From the NCBI RefSeq assembly GCF_020184175.1, contig NC_065531.1, positions 61,644,806 to 61,708,805 on the forward strand: 64,000 nt of DNA, given 5' to 3'. The position numbers and the translations under genes are program-made. Origin of the DNA: Aphis gossypii. Lineage: Eukaryota > Arthropoda > Insecta > Hemiptera > Aphididae. Below are positions 1-15,000 of the stretch, one piece after another (within the stretch, counting starts at the first letter, position 1; each line of letters starts with the position of its first letter). The notes below the pieces were generated by a model. It was not told where the DNA came from and ran no database searches. It was given only the letters and a program-made list of their open reading frames with translations.

Positions 1-174
1 ACAGAAATTTAACGAAAACATTTTTTTTACTTTCCTGCTTTACATTTTTAGATCTTCACATAATTTAAATAATTTTGTGTATTACCTAGGTTAATCATTA
101 AATTATAGATATATCTTAATATAATATGATATCAAAACTATATATTTTAAACTCTGAATGGAGTGATAAATTTA

Positions 175-300
175 TTGATTTTACAATGATGTGTTTTTTT
201 AAATTTCTGTGTACACAAAAATAATACTTCAATTTAAAACTTCGGGGTGGTTTGCAGTAGAAAATTGAATATCCTTGATGCATTACAGAGGTCAAAACTA
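175..300 (-). repeat. Dispersed repeat family, copy 1 (GGGGTGGTTT core)
   Basis: Read on the minus strand it contains TTTTGACCTCTGTAATGCAT, AAGGATATTCA, CAAACCACCCCGAA and, further on, AACACATCATTGTAAAATCAAT. All of these recur in the same order at 25459-25600, and the first half also at 32580-32660. A short minus-strand reading frame crosses it but is probably not translated. Confidence 0.6.
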
Positions 301-722
301 AGAAGTTTCTAGCAGTTTTTTTATTCGTAGTAAACATAATAATATGACAATAAATAAATTGGATGAAAATGATCAAGATTTATTATTATTATTTTGAAGT
401 AAATAGATCCACCTGAAAATAATATTATTGTATAGTTATCATTGACATGAAATGTAAATTGAAAGTGCTTTTGATCTGAATTTAATAAACTTTAGTTACT
501 TTACTACATGGCTCGCTAATATATTATTAATTAGATAATATGGCAAATTATTGTTGGTATATATTTCGTTACATTGTTCCGAGTTATCGGAAGTCACCAC
601 GTGGTGTGGAGCGTGATTTGCCGGTTACGAAACGTTTGTTCTCTATACAACTCGAATTACTTTAATGATCATTAGTCTGTTTAATGTTTATACTATAATA
701 AGTACACAAGTGCTATGTAATA

Positions 723-1133
723 CAGAGTGTTCTATAATGGATGTTCTAGTTTCAATGCGTCATTGAATCATAAGTCGGCAAGTTTGCCGAGCTTTGGTCG
801 AAGCACTATTTATCAACTGCAAAATTAAGCATATCGCATGTGAATCTCTTATTTTAATGGATTGTCAGCAGAACTCAGCCAACAACTCTTGAAGAACTCA
901 GTAAAAAAAGAGTCATCTGTTTAGCTACATTTTATGTTAGCCAAGGTTTCGGACGAGTTTGATGATAGAAAATCTCATAACCATCGGTATATCGGAATAT
1001 TTACTAGAAAAAAATAATAATGTAAAAAAAACTTAATAACTTAAAAGTGTTGATTATTAATTACATACTTCAATTTTGTAAATGTGATACTCTATTAAAT
1101 ATTTAAAACCCGAACATTGATTATGGAACACTG
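723..1133. mobile_element. TA-flanked element with inverted termini CAG(AG)TGTTC
   Basis: The left end CAGAGTGTTCTATAATGG... matches the reverse complement of the right end (CAGTGTTCCATAATCAATG...) over about 30 bases with few mismatches. Both ends are bordered by TA, the target duplication of Tc1/mariner elements. The 411-base body has no ORF, so this would be a non-autonomous relic. Confidence 0.55.
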
Positions 1134-4100
1134 TATATTAGGTACTCTATAGTGTATCATTAGCTATGAACACAATTTTACAAGGCAGTAAAACGGTATA
1201 GATTGATCAACGGCCAGTCACATCATAATGTCAAGTAGAACCTGCATGGGTGTCCGATAAATAAGTTAATTAAATTGATTATTGTTCATTGGTAGGAAAT
1301 AATTTATGCAAATAATATTGTAACACGCTACATAATACCGACCGAGAAGCTATAAATTAATATATGAATACCCGTTTATCGCTCATGTATGAACGCATAA
1401 TATAACATAATAATAAAATTAAGTCTCAAGCATATTATGTACCTATGTCTTTTACCACGTAGACATTTTTTATAAAATGTTATTAATTATTTTTACTCAC
1501 TTTTTTTTTCCCCAAAATGGATAACCTTAAAATATAGCTTCTCACTAATATAACAATTAAAAATGAGATCATTCTGCGGTTTTATGTAATATATCCATCA
1601 TCACACTACTGCAAAAAAACATCATAAAAAGTTACACTGTTAGTCACATGGCATATATTTGTATCCTAGTCGACTCTGATAAAAGAATATACTATAATTC
1701 ATAAGATATAAAAAGACCTAACGGCTAACACAAAAATGAAAATAAAGAATGTTGAGTTTATGAGTCTACAATAGGTACTGGAGATTATAACGGTAAAAAA
1801 TAGTAAAATATATATTTTTTTTAACTGTACCTACCTTTAAGTTATGCGAAAAAAATATTTCTGAAAAATGTTAATACATTTCAAGATAACAATAAGTAGT
1901 TAGAAAAAGGATTGCCATAAGTGTATATGTATATTAGAAATCTTTTATTAGTTTATTACCGATTGCCGTTACAATTGATTTGCAGTATCTAAAAATAAAA
2001 TTTACCATTACTAGATATAGTATTAGAGCAGTTTTCGTTTATGCTTGAAATTTTTAGTAAATAAAATACTAATTATTATATGCTTTTTCTCGATGTTATT
2101 AAAAGCAGCACTCATGAAGAAAATGGCTATTTTTATTATATTTAACATTTAATTTATAGAAAGTTTTGAAACTTGATTTTGTTATTTAATATTTAAATGA
2201 CAATGATCTTACGACTGTTGCAGGGTTGGTTATTGTTATATTAATACCGGAATGTCGCCAAGACTAAAATCAAAAACAGGTTTTACATAGCCTAGACAGA
2301 TTATTCGACCGAAACGTCCAAAGTAAGTAGATAGGTTTAAAAATCAGAAAGTATGTATCTACGATACAATTATGTTATTATAATTTGTAATTTTTTCAAT
2401 AGGAATATATTTGCTATTTATTTAAATATTATTATTTAAACTAATTTGATAGATTATTGATAAATGTCGTGAATATGTAATACCACGAATAGGTACACGT
2501 GTATTGATTCATATACATTGTATTAATATAATATTGGCAATAGTTTTGGTTAATACTTATCTATAAAAAATAATTCAAGTATATTGCTACCTACCTTACA
2601 CTAAAACTTAAAGATCATCTGATCTTTTGACAATAAAATTAATGTGAAGTCGGTCAATATGTACGTACGTCATGCTACATAATTAAAATTATCTTTGCAA
2701 TCGCTATTATGTACAATATTTTGAAAATAAAATTCGCGATAAAAAAAATCGCATTTGCCATTACAATCAGCTGATAACCCTATAAAGTTAAATAATTAAC
2801 ACATTTCAAATAGTCGTATTCTAAACATATTCAATAACTATACTAACTAGGTTAAATAAATAATGAAATGCTAATTTTCAATTGGACTGCTTAAACTCAA
2901 GGCCTATGGTGAATAAAATTGATTGATTAATTATTTTCGAATTAGTATGTATTAAATTATAATGCAATAGTTATATTAGAATTTTACCTTAAATAAGCTT
3001 TTAATATTTTTTGTAGGTTTTTATTATTATAATTTCTCAGTTAAAATTAAAATATATATCTTTAAGCGTGATAAAAAAATATAACAAATGTACATATGCA
3101 TTTAGAATAGTATTCAATTTAAATAAATTTAAAAAGAATAAATGAATATTGAATATGTATTAATAAATAAATTTATCAAGTTAAAAAATTTTTTAACTCA
3201 ATACACTAATCCATAATACACATAAAAATATTTATATTTTCCCTGAAAGATGGAAAAATATACATCTTTTAATCTACATTCTGTATAGATTAATAGTAGG
3301 TATCTTCTTATAACAGTTGAAAACTAGAACCAGCTGTATAATAAGTGTATAAGTAACTGGTTTTAGATAAAATAACATAACACACCTCATTTGCGAATAA
3401 TGTTGACAACAATATTTTACTTGGAATATTAACTGATATTCCATCTAGTAATAATAAATAAAAATGATTTTTTCTATTGAAAGATCAGTAACCTTTTAAA
3501 GTTTGAACCTTAAATAGATATTATACAAAAATAAATACACATTTATAATTGATTATATAAATACGTATTTAGAATTTAATACATAAAAGTGTACAAGTAT
3601 TCAGTTTAATACACAATTATCAGTTGTATAGAAATTAAATGCATTTGTTTATTATTATTTCAAATTATAATTTTTAAATCAAATAAAAAATTGATGGATA
3701 TAGAATTTTGGTAGGACACTTTTATTATTTAGCTTATTTAAGTGCTAGATATGTGTGTACATTATTATGTAATTGATTTAAAAACTTAAAGCAATGATTA
3801 GTCAAGCCATTTGGGCATACATTTTGAGCAAAAGAGATTAAAACAACGCTTGTTAGGATTTTTATTGTCAGATAATTCAATGGCTAATAATATTGTAGTG
3901 TATAAGAAAACTGTCGAGGAAATTGAAAACTAAATTCTTCAAATAAAATCGAATCTTAACACCGACACCTACATAACACAGTGATAACAAAAAACTCTCT
4001 TTTTTTTGTGTAATATAAAATAAGTTATTGAATAAGTTAATTTGTTAATAATTTAATCCATTTAAAATATTTTTTTTCCAATTACCTGTCAATTTATAAT

Positions 4101-5896
4101 TTTGATTTCCTTCTTTTTGATAACTGGTTTAACAAATCCTAAAACGAAAAACATTATGTATACTGCACATCTTATCGGACCAAAGTTCACTAGGTCAGTA
4201 GTTGAAAAATAAATTGAAATTTCAACTCGTATGAGTAGACACGGGAGAACTTGGATTAGTGAACGTATTCAATGCAACGACCTATTTAATGCGATGACGA
4301 CGGTTGTGTTTATTGATTGAATTATGTATACAAACATGAGATTTGTTTGTCAAATGTAAGAGTTCATGTTATAATATTATTATATTAACAGACGAAATTA
4401 TACGTGTATTGAAACTTAGCAATATTGTTGCAGGAGCGTTAACCCAAGTATAATGTTAATTGGGGTTTCTTTTGACTATATGTCCTGAAATAAAATGTAT
4501 TATGTTTATAAAATTTTAGCTAGTTAACAAGTAAAAATAAAAGTATTATACCATTAAATCCTGAAAAAGTAACAATTATAGGTACCTACTTTTTTTAAAT
4601 TTCTAATAGAACTGACATTTTTACCATAAATCTAATAGATTTTAATTAAATATGCACCTACGTAGATGTTTGTTATAATGCGTAATATAATTACACGCTT
4701 TCAACTAATAAATATAATATATATATTATACATAGGTACTATGTTTATTTCAATAGTATGTAGATTTAATAGGTACCGATTTGTTTATAAATGTATCTAT
4801 TGAATCTACGACGATAACCAATTGTATAATTTGTATCAGACAAGGTTAGGTCAATTAGGTTAATTATAGTCAATCTTGGTGTTAATATGATTCGCACAAC
4901 ACTTGGCAAAAAAATATTTTAACCAAGTTAAATGCACAAACAAGTATCTTAAACTAATAACTTAAAAACATGTAGTTTTAGAAATATTTATAATTATTTT
5001 ATAAAAATACGTTATCAAATTGTTGGCTTAAGAATTCTCATTTATTTATTGTCTCAATTTTCTATGTATTTTAGATATATATGTGTGGTTTTATCGTGAT
5101 AATAATTTACTAACTATGATGTAAAAATGGATTTCCTAAATTTTTAATTAAAACCACTTAAAACTTAATTATTAAAATAATAACTATTTTAGGTAATCAC
5201 TAACCGCATCTGTACTTTAAACGAGTTATTTTATGTTAAATTTAATATGGTCTGTTCATTGAATAATCTGAAAGAAATTGACAATTTACATAAAAAAAAA
5301 AAAAAAATGATTGATAAATATAAGTTCGATCGTGGAGTATACCAATGTATATCACAAGTGCTACTTTTATGGGTTTTTAGGTATGCGGATATTTGTTTCT
5401 CTTTCTCTCTCTCTCAGACAAAAATATACACCTTCGACTGCACCAGTGTGTATTCTCCCGTTGCTGTCGTAGTGGTAGTATATAACCATTTAGGCACCGG
5501 TTTGCACACTGAATAAGATAAACGCAAATTGTATCCGTAAGGCCACTATATACGTTGTATCGTTTTCGAGTTTCATAATAATAATAAATCGTTGTATCGT
5601 GTTCCACTATGTATAAGTGTATATGATGGAGGCCGCGAGTTGTCCATTCATGAAAATGTCTTTATAATTACTATATGTTTATGTATTACAACGATATGTA
5701 ACTGTATACGCGTAGCACGCGCACAATAGCCGAGCGGCGGGTTTTCGGTTTTTAAACGTATCACTGTGACCGGCCTTCGTTTAGCGTCTTGCGTTGAAAA
5801 AAAATACACACAAGCACATTAAAACCAAACTTATCCATTCCAAACCAATGATAGACGTGAATTTCTGCGAACATGTATAATAATATATATTATATA
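1134..5896. other. Gene-free AT-rich DNA
   Basis: No reading frame with coding character on either strand. The stretch 5395-5800 is richer in C, T and CpG (a CTCTCT run, then CGCGTAGCACGCGC and GAGCGGCGGG) and could be a promoter or leader of an unseen gene, but no splice or coding structure was found. Confidence 0.5.
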
Positions 5897-6687
5897 CAGG
5901 ACGATTCGTCAAATACGCCAGCACCTTTTTCTTCTTTAATAATGCAGTTGTTCAAATGATTATCGGAAATTTCAAATAGATATGATTAGAGACCGTATTT
6001 TCAAAAAATTAGATTTTTCGTATTACCTACTTGAGGAGTATTATGTGCTGATAAAATAATTTTAATTTTCTAAAAATGAAAACAACCCATTTCTACTGTA
6101 AATTATGTAACAGATAATTTTTTTTAAAAAAACTACAATTTATTTATTATAAAATCATAATTTTATAAATTTTAATCGATCAGTTTTTGAATTATTTAAC
6201 TTTGTACATTATAAGTATAATTAATAGGTCTACGATAGCGAGTTTGAAAGACATGGGATATATTATGGTGGTTTAAAATGTTAGTAATTTATATCAATTT
6301 ATCAATATTTATAATTTATAATAATGGTTCAATAGTATAATAAATACTACATCCTATACATTTATTGTATATTTTTGTAAAACTATTTTTAAAGACTATT
6401 ATCCATAATAATATTAACATTTTTATAATTGACAAACTGCTAGTTTGAATTTTTAATTAGGTACCTGAATCAACATTTAATAAAAAAAAATAATCACTAA
6501 ATAAAAAAGCGAGGTTCTCATATGAAAAGAGAAATTTTTATCACTACATTTCTTAAGTAGTACAAGAAATATTAAGAATTTGAAAATATAGTTATTAAGT
6601 ATATTTAAAAATTCTAAAAATCAAAATTTGAGTAAATTTATTATTGAAAGAAAAAAGAGGTGTGAGCAAGCTTGGTGAATCACTCTG
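5897..6687. mobile_element. TA-flanked inverted-repeat element, about 790 bases
   Basis: The left end after TATATA reads CAGGACGATTCGTCAAATACG; the right end, reverse-complemented after TATATA, reads CAGAGTGATTCACCAAGCTTG. Weaker similarity continues inward (CACCTTTTTCTTCTTT against CACCTCTTTTTTCTTT, TATTTTCAAA, and GATAAAA). TATATA borders on both sides fit TA duplication by a mariner-like system. No transposase reading frame remains. Confidence 0.5.
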
Positions 6688-8569
6688 TATATAGTCCTCG
6701 GCCATGTGTTGCTGAACGGATGGTTAGGTCGGTTTCGTATTTGTTTCCTGATTCCGAAAAACGAATCTAGTGGTGGACCTCCCAACGCGCAGGAAGCAAT
6801 AATCTTAATTTCTTATTCGTGCATCCAAAATAATCTTTATAATACCTATTGTGACATTTACGGGCATGTTGTGATAGTCTAAGACAATTTAACATAGCCA
6901 TTTTTTTTTTAAACTTCTTTTTGATGAATTTTAGTTTTCACATAACCAATACAGGACCGAAATAAACAGCTAAGTCGAAGAGTATAATATTATTTCTGGG
7001 TATTTAGATGATATTTTTATGATGAGACGTCTAAATAGTTCAAGCAAAGAGTAATTTAAAATATTTTTAAAACGATAAACACCGCAAAATAAATGAATAG
7101 AAAAATTGTTTACGATGCTGATGAAAGCAAGTATGATCTATGAACGTGATATAATTATGTATGTTGTGTTAAAATTATTGAGAAGTATAAACCTACAAAT
7201 AAAAACAATTTTGAATTTTAAAAAAAAATCTGGATTTTATTTCAAAGAAGAGTGAGTGAATGTGTGATAATTATAATATCAATAATACCTATACTGTGCT
7301 TATAAAACTTTGGTGGTGGGTAGTAGGTAATTAGCGATTTCCAACCGATAATCTTTATATTGATCAACGAACAAAATGGTACATATTAATCAGTGGTCTT
7401 ATAGTAGGTGGTACGGAGGATGGCATATCTTCATTTTTTATAATTTACTTTTTCCATCTCACCATTTATTTTGTTCAAAAATTACATCCCCCTTATAATT
7501 ATATAAATAACAAGTGGTTTTAATATATACTTACTATATCTTATATGATACATGTTAAGTCATATCGTGACCTAGATGAATTACTTGCAGGTCAGATGTA
7601 GGTATACCAGCTGAAAGAAAAACATAATATCCTCGACCTCGTGTTTTGTCCAACAGGCCGGGTCGTATTTTACTGCTTCGTATGTACAATATTGTTAAAC
7701 GGAAAAAAATACCCAATATTGGCAATATTTTATGTAAACATTGTGAGTTTCGACGAGGTAATAAAACAACTAATCATTTATGTTTTATACAAAATTGAAA
7801 ACATATCAAATAAATAATAACTTAAAAAAATATATATCAATCAGCATGGTGATTTTAATCAATTAATTATACAGGTACAACATTTTTATTTTACAAAACC
7901 GATAAAATGTATTCAATACATTTTTTTCTTATCATTTGTTTATTTCTTTAACGCTTAACCATAATACATCATGCTCTATATTAAAAAAAAATTAAAAAAT
8001 AAGGTTTAAATAAATTTACATTGAATTACTTACATACATTTCTAAATCGAGTTTGCAAGATCTATACTCTTTATGAAGTATTTATGGATCCACAATTTCC
8101 CCCATAACTTTCGTCAGTGACATGGGTTACATATTTATCGTTATTAGTTATTAGTGTTACTACCTATATTAGTTACAATTTCGTGTATTTTAGTTTGTAA
8201 AGTAACTAAGTAACTGGCAATTATAATTTTATCTAAATGTTAATCATTTTACTGTTATTAGGCTTATGCATCCATGGGCTAATAGCCATAGGCCATGGCT
8301 ATGCTAAGTTTCGGCGATAATCTGTGTGTATTGCGTTAGGTACGTTTATAGAATACAAATTAATAATACAATAAAATGTACGGACGGTCTTTACTTTATT
8401 TGCCACACTTAAAGCTCGAACACACAGTAAAAATATTACCAATTTTTTTCGGGTAGGTAGATTCATAATATTTTATTATTTTACACTGGTTTTTTTTTAT
8501 TTATTATTTTTTATTTTTTGTGACATTTGATGACATGATAACAACACTTCCCACCGAAATTGATCTGTG

Positions 8570-9003
8570 TTAAGGGGCTGCCACACAACCATTTGTTTTT
8601 TCTGTTTATCTCCCACATAATATAGGAACAAAGATGATCCGTATTTCTACGATTACAACTCTTTGGTTCATTTTAGGACAAAGGCACCTATATAAAGAAG
8701 AATATTTCCTGTACATTTATCAGATGGATTTTAATAATTACATTTTTTTTATAAATATAAGCATGTTTTAATTTAAATTTAATTTGGTTATTTTTTAACT
8801 ATTTATAACTTATTCAAAAATGTAAATATTAAAAATCTATCTGGTCAATGCAAGGAAATATTCTTCTTTATAAATTATATAATGAGTGCCTTTGCTCTAA
8901 ACTGAACTAAAGAACCTTAATCGTGGAAATATGGAATATCTTTGTTCCTATATTATGTGGGAGATAGATGGAGAAAAAGAATGTTGATATGGCGACCTTT
9001 TAA
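8570..9003. mobile_element. Foldback MITE with nearly full-length arms and TTAA borders
   Basis: The left arm (from 8574, GGGGCTGCCACACAACC...) pairs with the right arm (to 8999) for about 190 bases each, through landmarks such as ATCTCCCACATAATATAGGA, GGCAC and GAAGAATATTTCC, leaving a loop of only a few tens of bases near 8765-8800. TTAA stands at both borders (8570-8573 and 9000-9003), the target duplication of piggyBac-type elements. The element encodes nothing. Confidence 0.7.
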
Positions 9004-12000
9004 GCGTAGTTTATTATACTACTATTATATAATATAGTTTAGAGTATAATAATAAAGTTATTGATTGCCTATTTATTTAAGGTTTAAATTCCACGGTGGC
9101 GAGTGTATTTTAATTGTAACTATCTAGTATCTACTAACACAGTTGTTGAAGGTAAAATCTAAACATTATTGTTATTCACATAATTTTAAATTTGATTTTG
9201 TTTATGTTATCACAATATTAAAATAAAAAATATAAATATTTACTGAACATTAATTGTCACTTTTGCTATGGCCGTGAGACATAAAGCACAACAGAAAATT
9301 GTAATAATTACCTATTGAATGTAGACATACCATATCATAAGTGGTCATTAATAGATTATTATGATTTCTTGTGTATTTACATTTTACAGTTCATGTTTTA
9401 CTCGTAATTGAAAATTAAATATTCGTGACACTGTGCATAAATATTTTTGAACACGTCGTAAGCTTGTTATTTAAAATTTTAAAAATTAACATTAGTCTTA
9501 CCTGAAACAATATATTATATACTACATTAATACTTAAACTATAATAAGATATACTCTGCTTATAGCGGATTTATTCATTGCATAGCATGTAAATAATCAA
9601 ATATAACATAATTATAAGATATAGCTTGATTCATTTGATTTTATATTATTTCGACCAGTGACTTGGTATTAAGAAAAAAAGTATAATATAAACGATTCTT
9701 GTTTTGAGTGTTTTGACATAGTTTTAATGGTATTTAATAAATGTGTGTTGAACTGTGTTCATTAACTATAATTTACATATAGTTAATATTTGATTGCAGT
9801 ATCGAGAGAGTTATATTCTTTATAAATAAACAACAATTAATGAATACATTAGATGATGGACTGAAAAAGCTCGGTACAGTTAATGATAAGTTTTTTACAA
9901 TATTTCTTTTACAGATTTTAGTTATTCGAATTATATACAAAGAACTATTTTATTGTAAACCTTAAAATAGCTATTAGGAACATGGCTCAATAATTGTATC
10001 ATAGTTAATTTTGATGAGTTTTGAAATTGAACTTTTGATATTTGAAAATGTATACAATTTGAAAATTAAATTTAAATTAAAAAGTGTACTGTTAATCAGA
10101 TTTTAATGTAATTATTGTAATTAACTATTTGAGGTATATTTTTGTTTATTCATAAACTAAAAAACGAATAAAGTTGAGAAAAATAAATGATGATATAGAT
10201 ACAATGAAATATTATATGGATACTTTTGACAAATTCATTTTGTTGAATTTATAATTAGACTTTTGCAATATTGAATAGTATAACATTTATTGTACAGCCT
10301 CCAAAACCAATGAGACACTCAGTATTTTTCCATTTGTCCACAGTTTGATATAGTTGAGTAAAATCCTGACAGTCACTAATACTTATTGAAATACATATTG
10401 GAGTATATATAAGTTTCATTGCAAATTATAATATATATTTTATAGTATATTATTGTTAACTACTAATTAGAGAGTTTTAAGAAACATAGATGAAAAAAAT
10501 TATACTGATCTAAGATGTATTGCTGATTGTAGATTTCTTCTTACAGATTTGTATAATATAATTAATAAAATATTAATGTATTTATTGAATAATTCATGCG
10601 TAAGTATGGCTGTATATTACAATTATTACATAAACAACAACAGTAATTTCGATTGAGTAACAGAGTAAAACATAATTAAGATAAGTTAAATGTATAAAAT
10701 ATGAATTTATATTCTAAAATATATTTAATAATCAACGATATAAAATTAAAAAATTGAAATGTCATCACGTTTTTTTTACATTATGAAAGGAATGAAAAAT
10801 ATCGATTCGATTTAACTTAAAATCGTAATCAGATAAAATGTGTATTTAAACACTTCATACATCTTCAATCTTAAATTAACATTAAAACATAATCGTATAT
10901 ATTGCTTGATTGTATTCAAAGACAAATTATATGAATTTGGTAAGCTTTTTAATAGTAAAAAATTGTAACTATTTAGTAATTTTTTTTAATGGTTAATAAA
11001 CGTATTATGTTTTATTATTGTATTTTATACATTTTTGTAATAGTAGTTTTTTTTATTTTGAAAGGCTTCAGCAAATATATTATCATAATTTTTTTTCTTT
11101 TGTTTAGAAAAAGGATTAACTAAAAATATGAAGTAATAGATTATTTGTATGAACACATATTAATCAGTATTGACGCAATTTTAGTAAGTACCTATTTATA
11201 AAAGGTATATTATTTTTTACATCATTGATTTTTAAATTTATAAGTCTCATGAACATAAAATGTAAATTATATTTGTATAACACAAGCTATAAATTTAAAT
11301 TGAATTGTATTTTACTATTTAAATAGGCTTAATTACTTTGTATTGAGAGAAAACTGCAGTTTTTTTTTTCATAAAGGTTTTTAGAGAAAAACTTTTTTTT
11401 TTCGAATTTGCTTAAAATAACTGTTTATTTAACAACATTTTTTATAAGTTTTTATGTATAAGTACTGTTCAAAAATTACAATAGATAACTATTATCTGCC
11501 TTTGACTGAAATTATGACCTTCTTAAATATCATCTTCGTGTAAAATTAGTTAAAATTGAAATGGTCTTATGAACGTCATTTAGATTTATTTTGTTTTACA
11601 TAAAAATATAAATAAGTCAATCTTATTAATGTAATACCGCGGGCACACAAATATTCTGGTAAATAGATTTATAACATACTTATCTGAAATATTATAGTAA
11701 AATTCAAAGTTATATAAGTGTTTGTTATTCATAAATTTAGCACCATTCGTGTATTTTATTAGTTGTTATTATTAAAACTAAAATATATTTTAAAATTGTA
11801 TGAAATAGGTATAATTATGTTCCTTTATGGTTGTAGATACCTTTTATTAAAATGTCGTAATCAATAGTAATAATAATATATTTGTGGTTTATTGATATAA
11901 GACTATTTGTTATAAGTATTGGTCAGATTTTAGGGTTTAATCATTTATTGCCTACTTATAAATTATAATATTACAGTCTATAGGTGTATAAACATATTTT

Positions 12001-15000
12001 TCGTATTGCAATGTATAATATTATTTTCTATTTGCAAACTAAATTTTGGTTTTTTCAAAACCAAGCACATTAAGTTTAGTAGATTATTTATGTATAATTT
12101 TCGGAAATATTTGATTTATAAAAACTAATATATAAAAAGTATAACAAATACTAAAATTATAAATATACCCATATTCTAAGTTTAAAATATTATAGTAGTT
12201 TTAGCTTTACTTATTAACATAAAAAGTTAATACTTTAATTATTTTAAATTATAGGTATTAAAACTATATTATAATTACACCTTGATAGCAAAAAATAATA
12301 TTTTAGTGGTATAGTATTCGTATATTATTTCACATAAAATGAAATAATCGTAAAAGTGCATTGAGCAATTAGATGACTTGTCTTAAATATTGTGAATTTA
12401 AAATTTATGTATCTATTAAGGGCGTTCACCTTAGTAATTAGTTACATAGGCAATATACTAACATTTTATTTATTTATTTATTTATTTAATAATTTGTATT
12501 TTATAGATTATGTAATGTAATTAAATCAAACACCTACGTTTTTGTAGTCGTTGTGACGTAGGCAATTAAATTTTATTGAGTATATATTTTATCAGAAAAA
12601 AAATATTGATTTAAATGTAAACAATTATCAGTTTTTATTCAAGATACACTAACAAGTGAAAACAAATATTTAAATTTAATATAGTAATATATTATTTGTT
12701 TAATGTATTTTTAAATTATAATTGAAGATCATATGATCTTTATTAGTTCATATGTACTAATAATTATAATTCAATAATTTAATAATTAATAATATTATGA
12801 GTATGATGGATCCTTCAACGCAAGCTAACTAAAGGTTGTAACATCATTATTATACATTTTAAATAAATTTAACATTATGTTTTAAGTTATAATAATACTA
12901 TCAGGGGCAGTCAATAATTCATATTTGTGGAGAGACGCATTAGAAATTCAAGAATTTCATTTATGTTTGACGTACATATTTAACCAAAGAAAGTAAGGGC
13001 AAAAATCAATATCAAGTTGAAAATAATAAAAACTTCATATTATTATGCATGATTATAAAAAAATTAAATTTAAGTTAACAAGACAATAATATTTTTCAAT
13101 TAATCGCTATTTAATTACTTCCTTGTAGTATTGCATAATAAATTATTTTTAAAATTTGTTAAAAAAATAACAATATAAATTATCTACAAAAAAAGTATAA
13201 TTAATTAATAAAAACGTTAATTTTTCATGGTTATTATTTAGGTATTCTTATAATATAAATTTTAATATTTAGTTTAAAATAAAAATGTTTTTATACGCTA
13301 TTACTAACAGAAACCCTTAAAGGCTTAAAATATAACTAAGAACTTTGAACTAAGTACTTTTACCTAAAAGTCGTATTTACATTTAATAATGATGTTCGAT
13401 TAATAACACTAGTATAAAAATATTTTTTCTCTCAGAAATTATTGTAAACATTAGAATTTATCTTTCACTTCAAAGTTTAATTTAATTTTAATAGTTTAGC
13501 ACATGATATTTTTTCAGTGAAGAATCAAATCGTATCTTTTATTATTACAAGACAATTTAAAATCTAACTAATTCGCACATAATATGAATAAAACATTACC
13601 TATTTAATTAGATTTGTTAATTTGTACGATGGCGCTAACCTTGTATCGAATTAATCTAACTATCAAATGCATTATCATTATCAAAATGCATTTAAATTGG
13701 TACTTGTTAGTGCACTAAATTGCAATAGGTAACAATAAACATCAGTAATTGTACGTACGTGTATACAATTTAAAAGGAACTTTAATTATGTTTGATTAAA
13801 TTACTTATACCTAAGGTTTTTTTTTAATAAAATATAATAAAATCCTTTTAATAAATTATTTTGTTAAATTATCTGGTTCATTAATAGTTTATAGCACTAC
13901 TTTATTAGATAATAATTATAGGTAGGTACCTAATAAATACGACCTTGGGTACATTGTTTGAAAACCAAAAAAATAGTTGATAACTATAATGAACTAAAAA
14001 TAAATAAAAATAAAAATAAATAAATAGCATTGGTAAACGTTTTACATTTGTATAGTGATATAAAACGTGTACTATATATACATAAGCATAACATATGGGC
14101 ATTTTAATAAGCTTCTTTGTACCAATATTAGACGAATCAGCACTGCTGTTATCGTGAATAAATAAAAAGTAGGTAATAAATAGTTATGAAATGGTACGTT
14201 TCCTAGATGCTAGATGTATAATGTTATTAAAATATGAACAGAAAAAAAAATATATTTTTTTAGATCAATTTGTGTAGGTTTTTGATACAAAATTGAAAAT
14301 ATAGTTGCTTGATATTGGTTGTCAGGTGACCATGTCATGACTTGGTCGTATAAATTATTTTTATAATTTTTTCCCATCGAAAGAAGTGACTTTTATCACA
14401 TAGTTTGGTTCGATAGTTTTTATTTTGCTTGGGTATAATTTAATACATCACATAATTTTGTGATCATTAAAAATGTGATAATTTGTATTTAATTCTTTTT
14501 AAATATAAACTAGGTATTGAAGTAAATATACCAATTTATTTTCAATAAAAATTAGATACAGTTCTTATCTTTCTAATAAACCAACTAGGAAGATTTGTAA
14601 ATAGTATTACTTTTGATAGTTACAATTCATAACCGATGTAATACAGCAACGGGATTTTGAGAAAAAAACCCTATTTTTGAATTAATTGAAAATAAAAATA
14701 TAATGATACCCCTTTGAAAATATATTTTAAAAACTGATACAATATAATTTAATTATTCAGTATATTTTTAAAAATATATTAGGAACCCAAAAAATAATCT
14801 TTATGCTTTCATACCTTAATAGTATTAACAAGGTTGTAAATTTGTTGGATACAACAAACACTAACGATTGTAATACAATTTGATTTAGAGCTAATAAAAA
14901 CATCTGTTATAGTTATGGATTTATCGAGTTATAGTATATAGTCATTGATAAAGTACCCACAATAAAAATATTTTGCAATACACAGCAAAGTCCAATATGT

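Noticed and set aside
5247..5607. Overlapping plus and minus ORFs near a CTCTCT tract
   Set aside because: Low-complexity translation on both strands; no family match.
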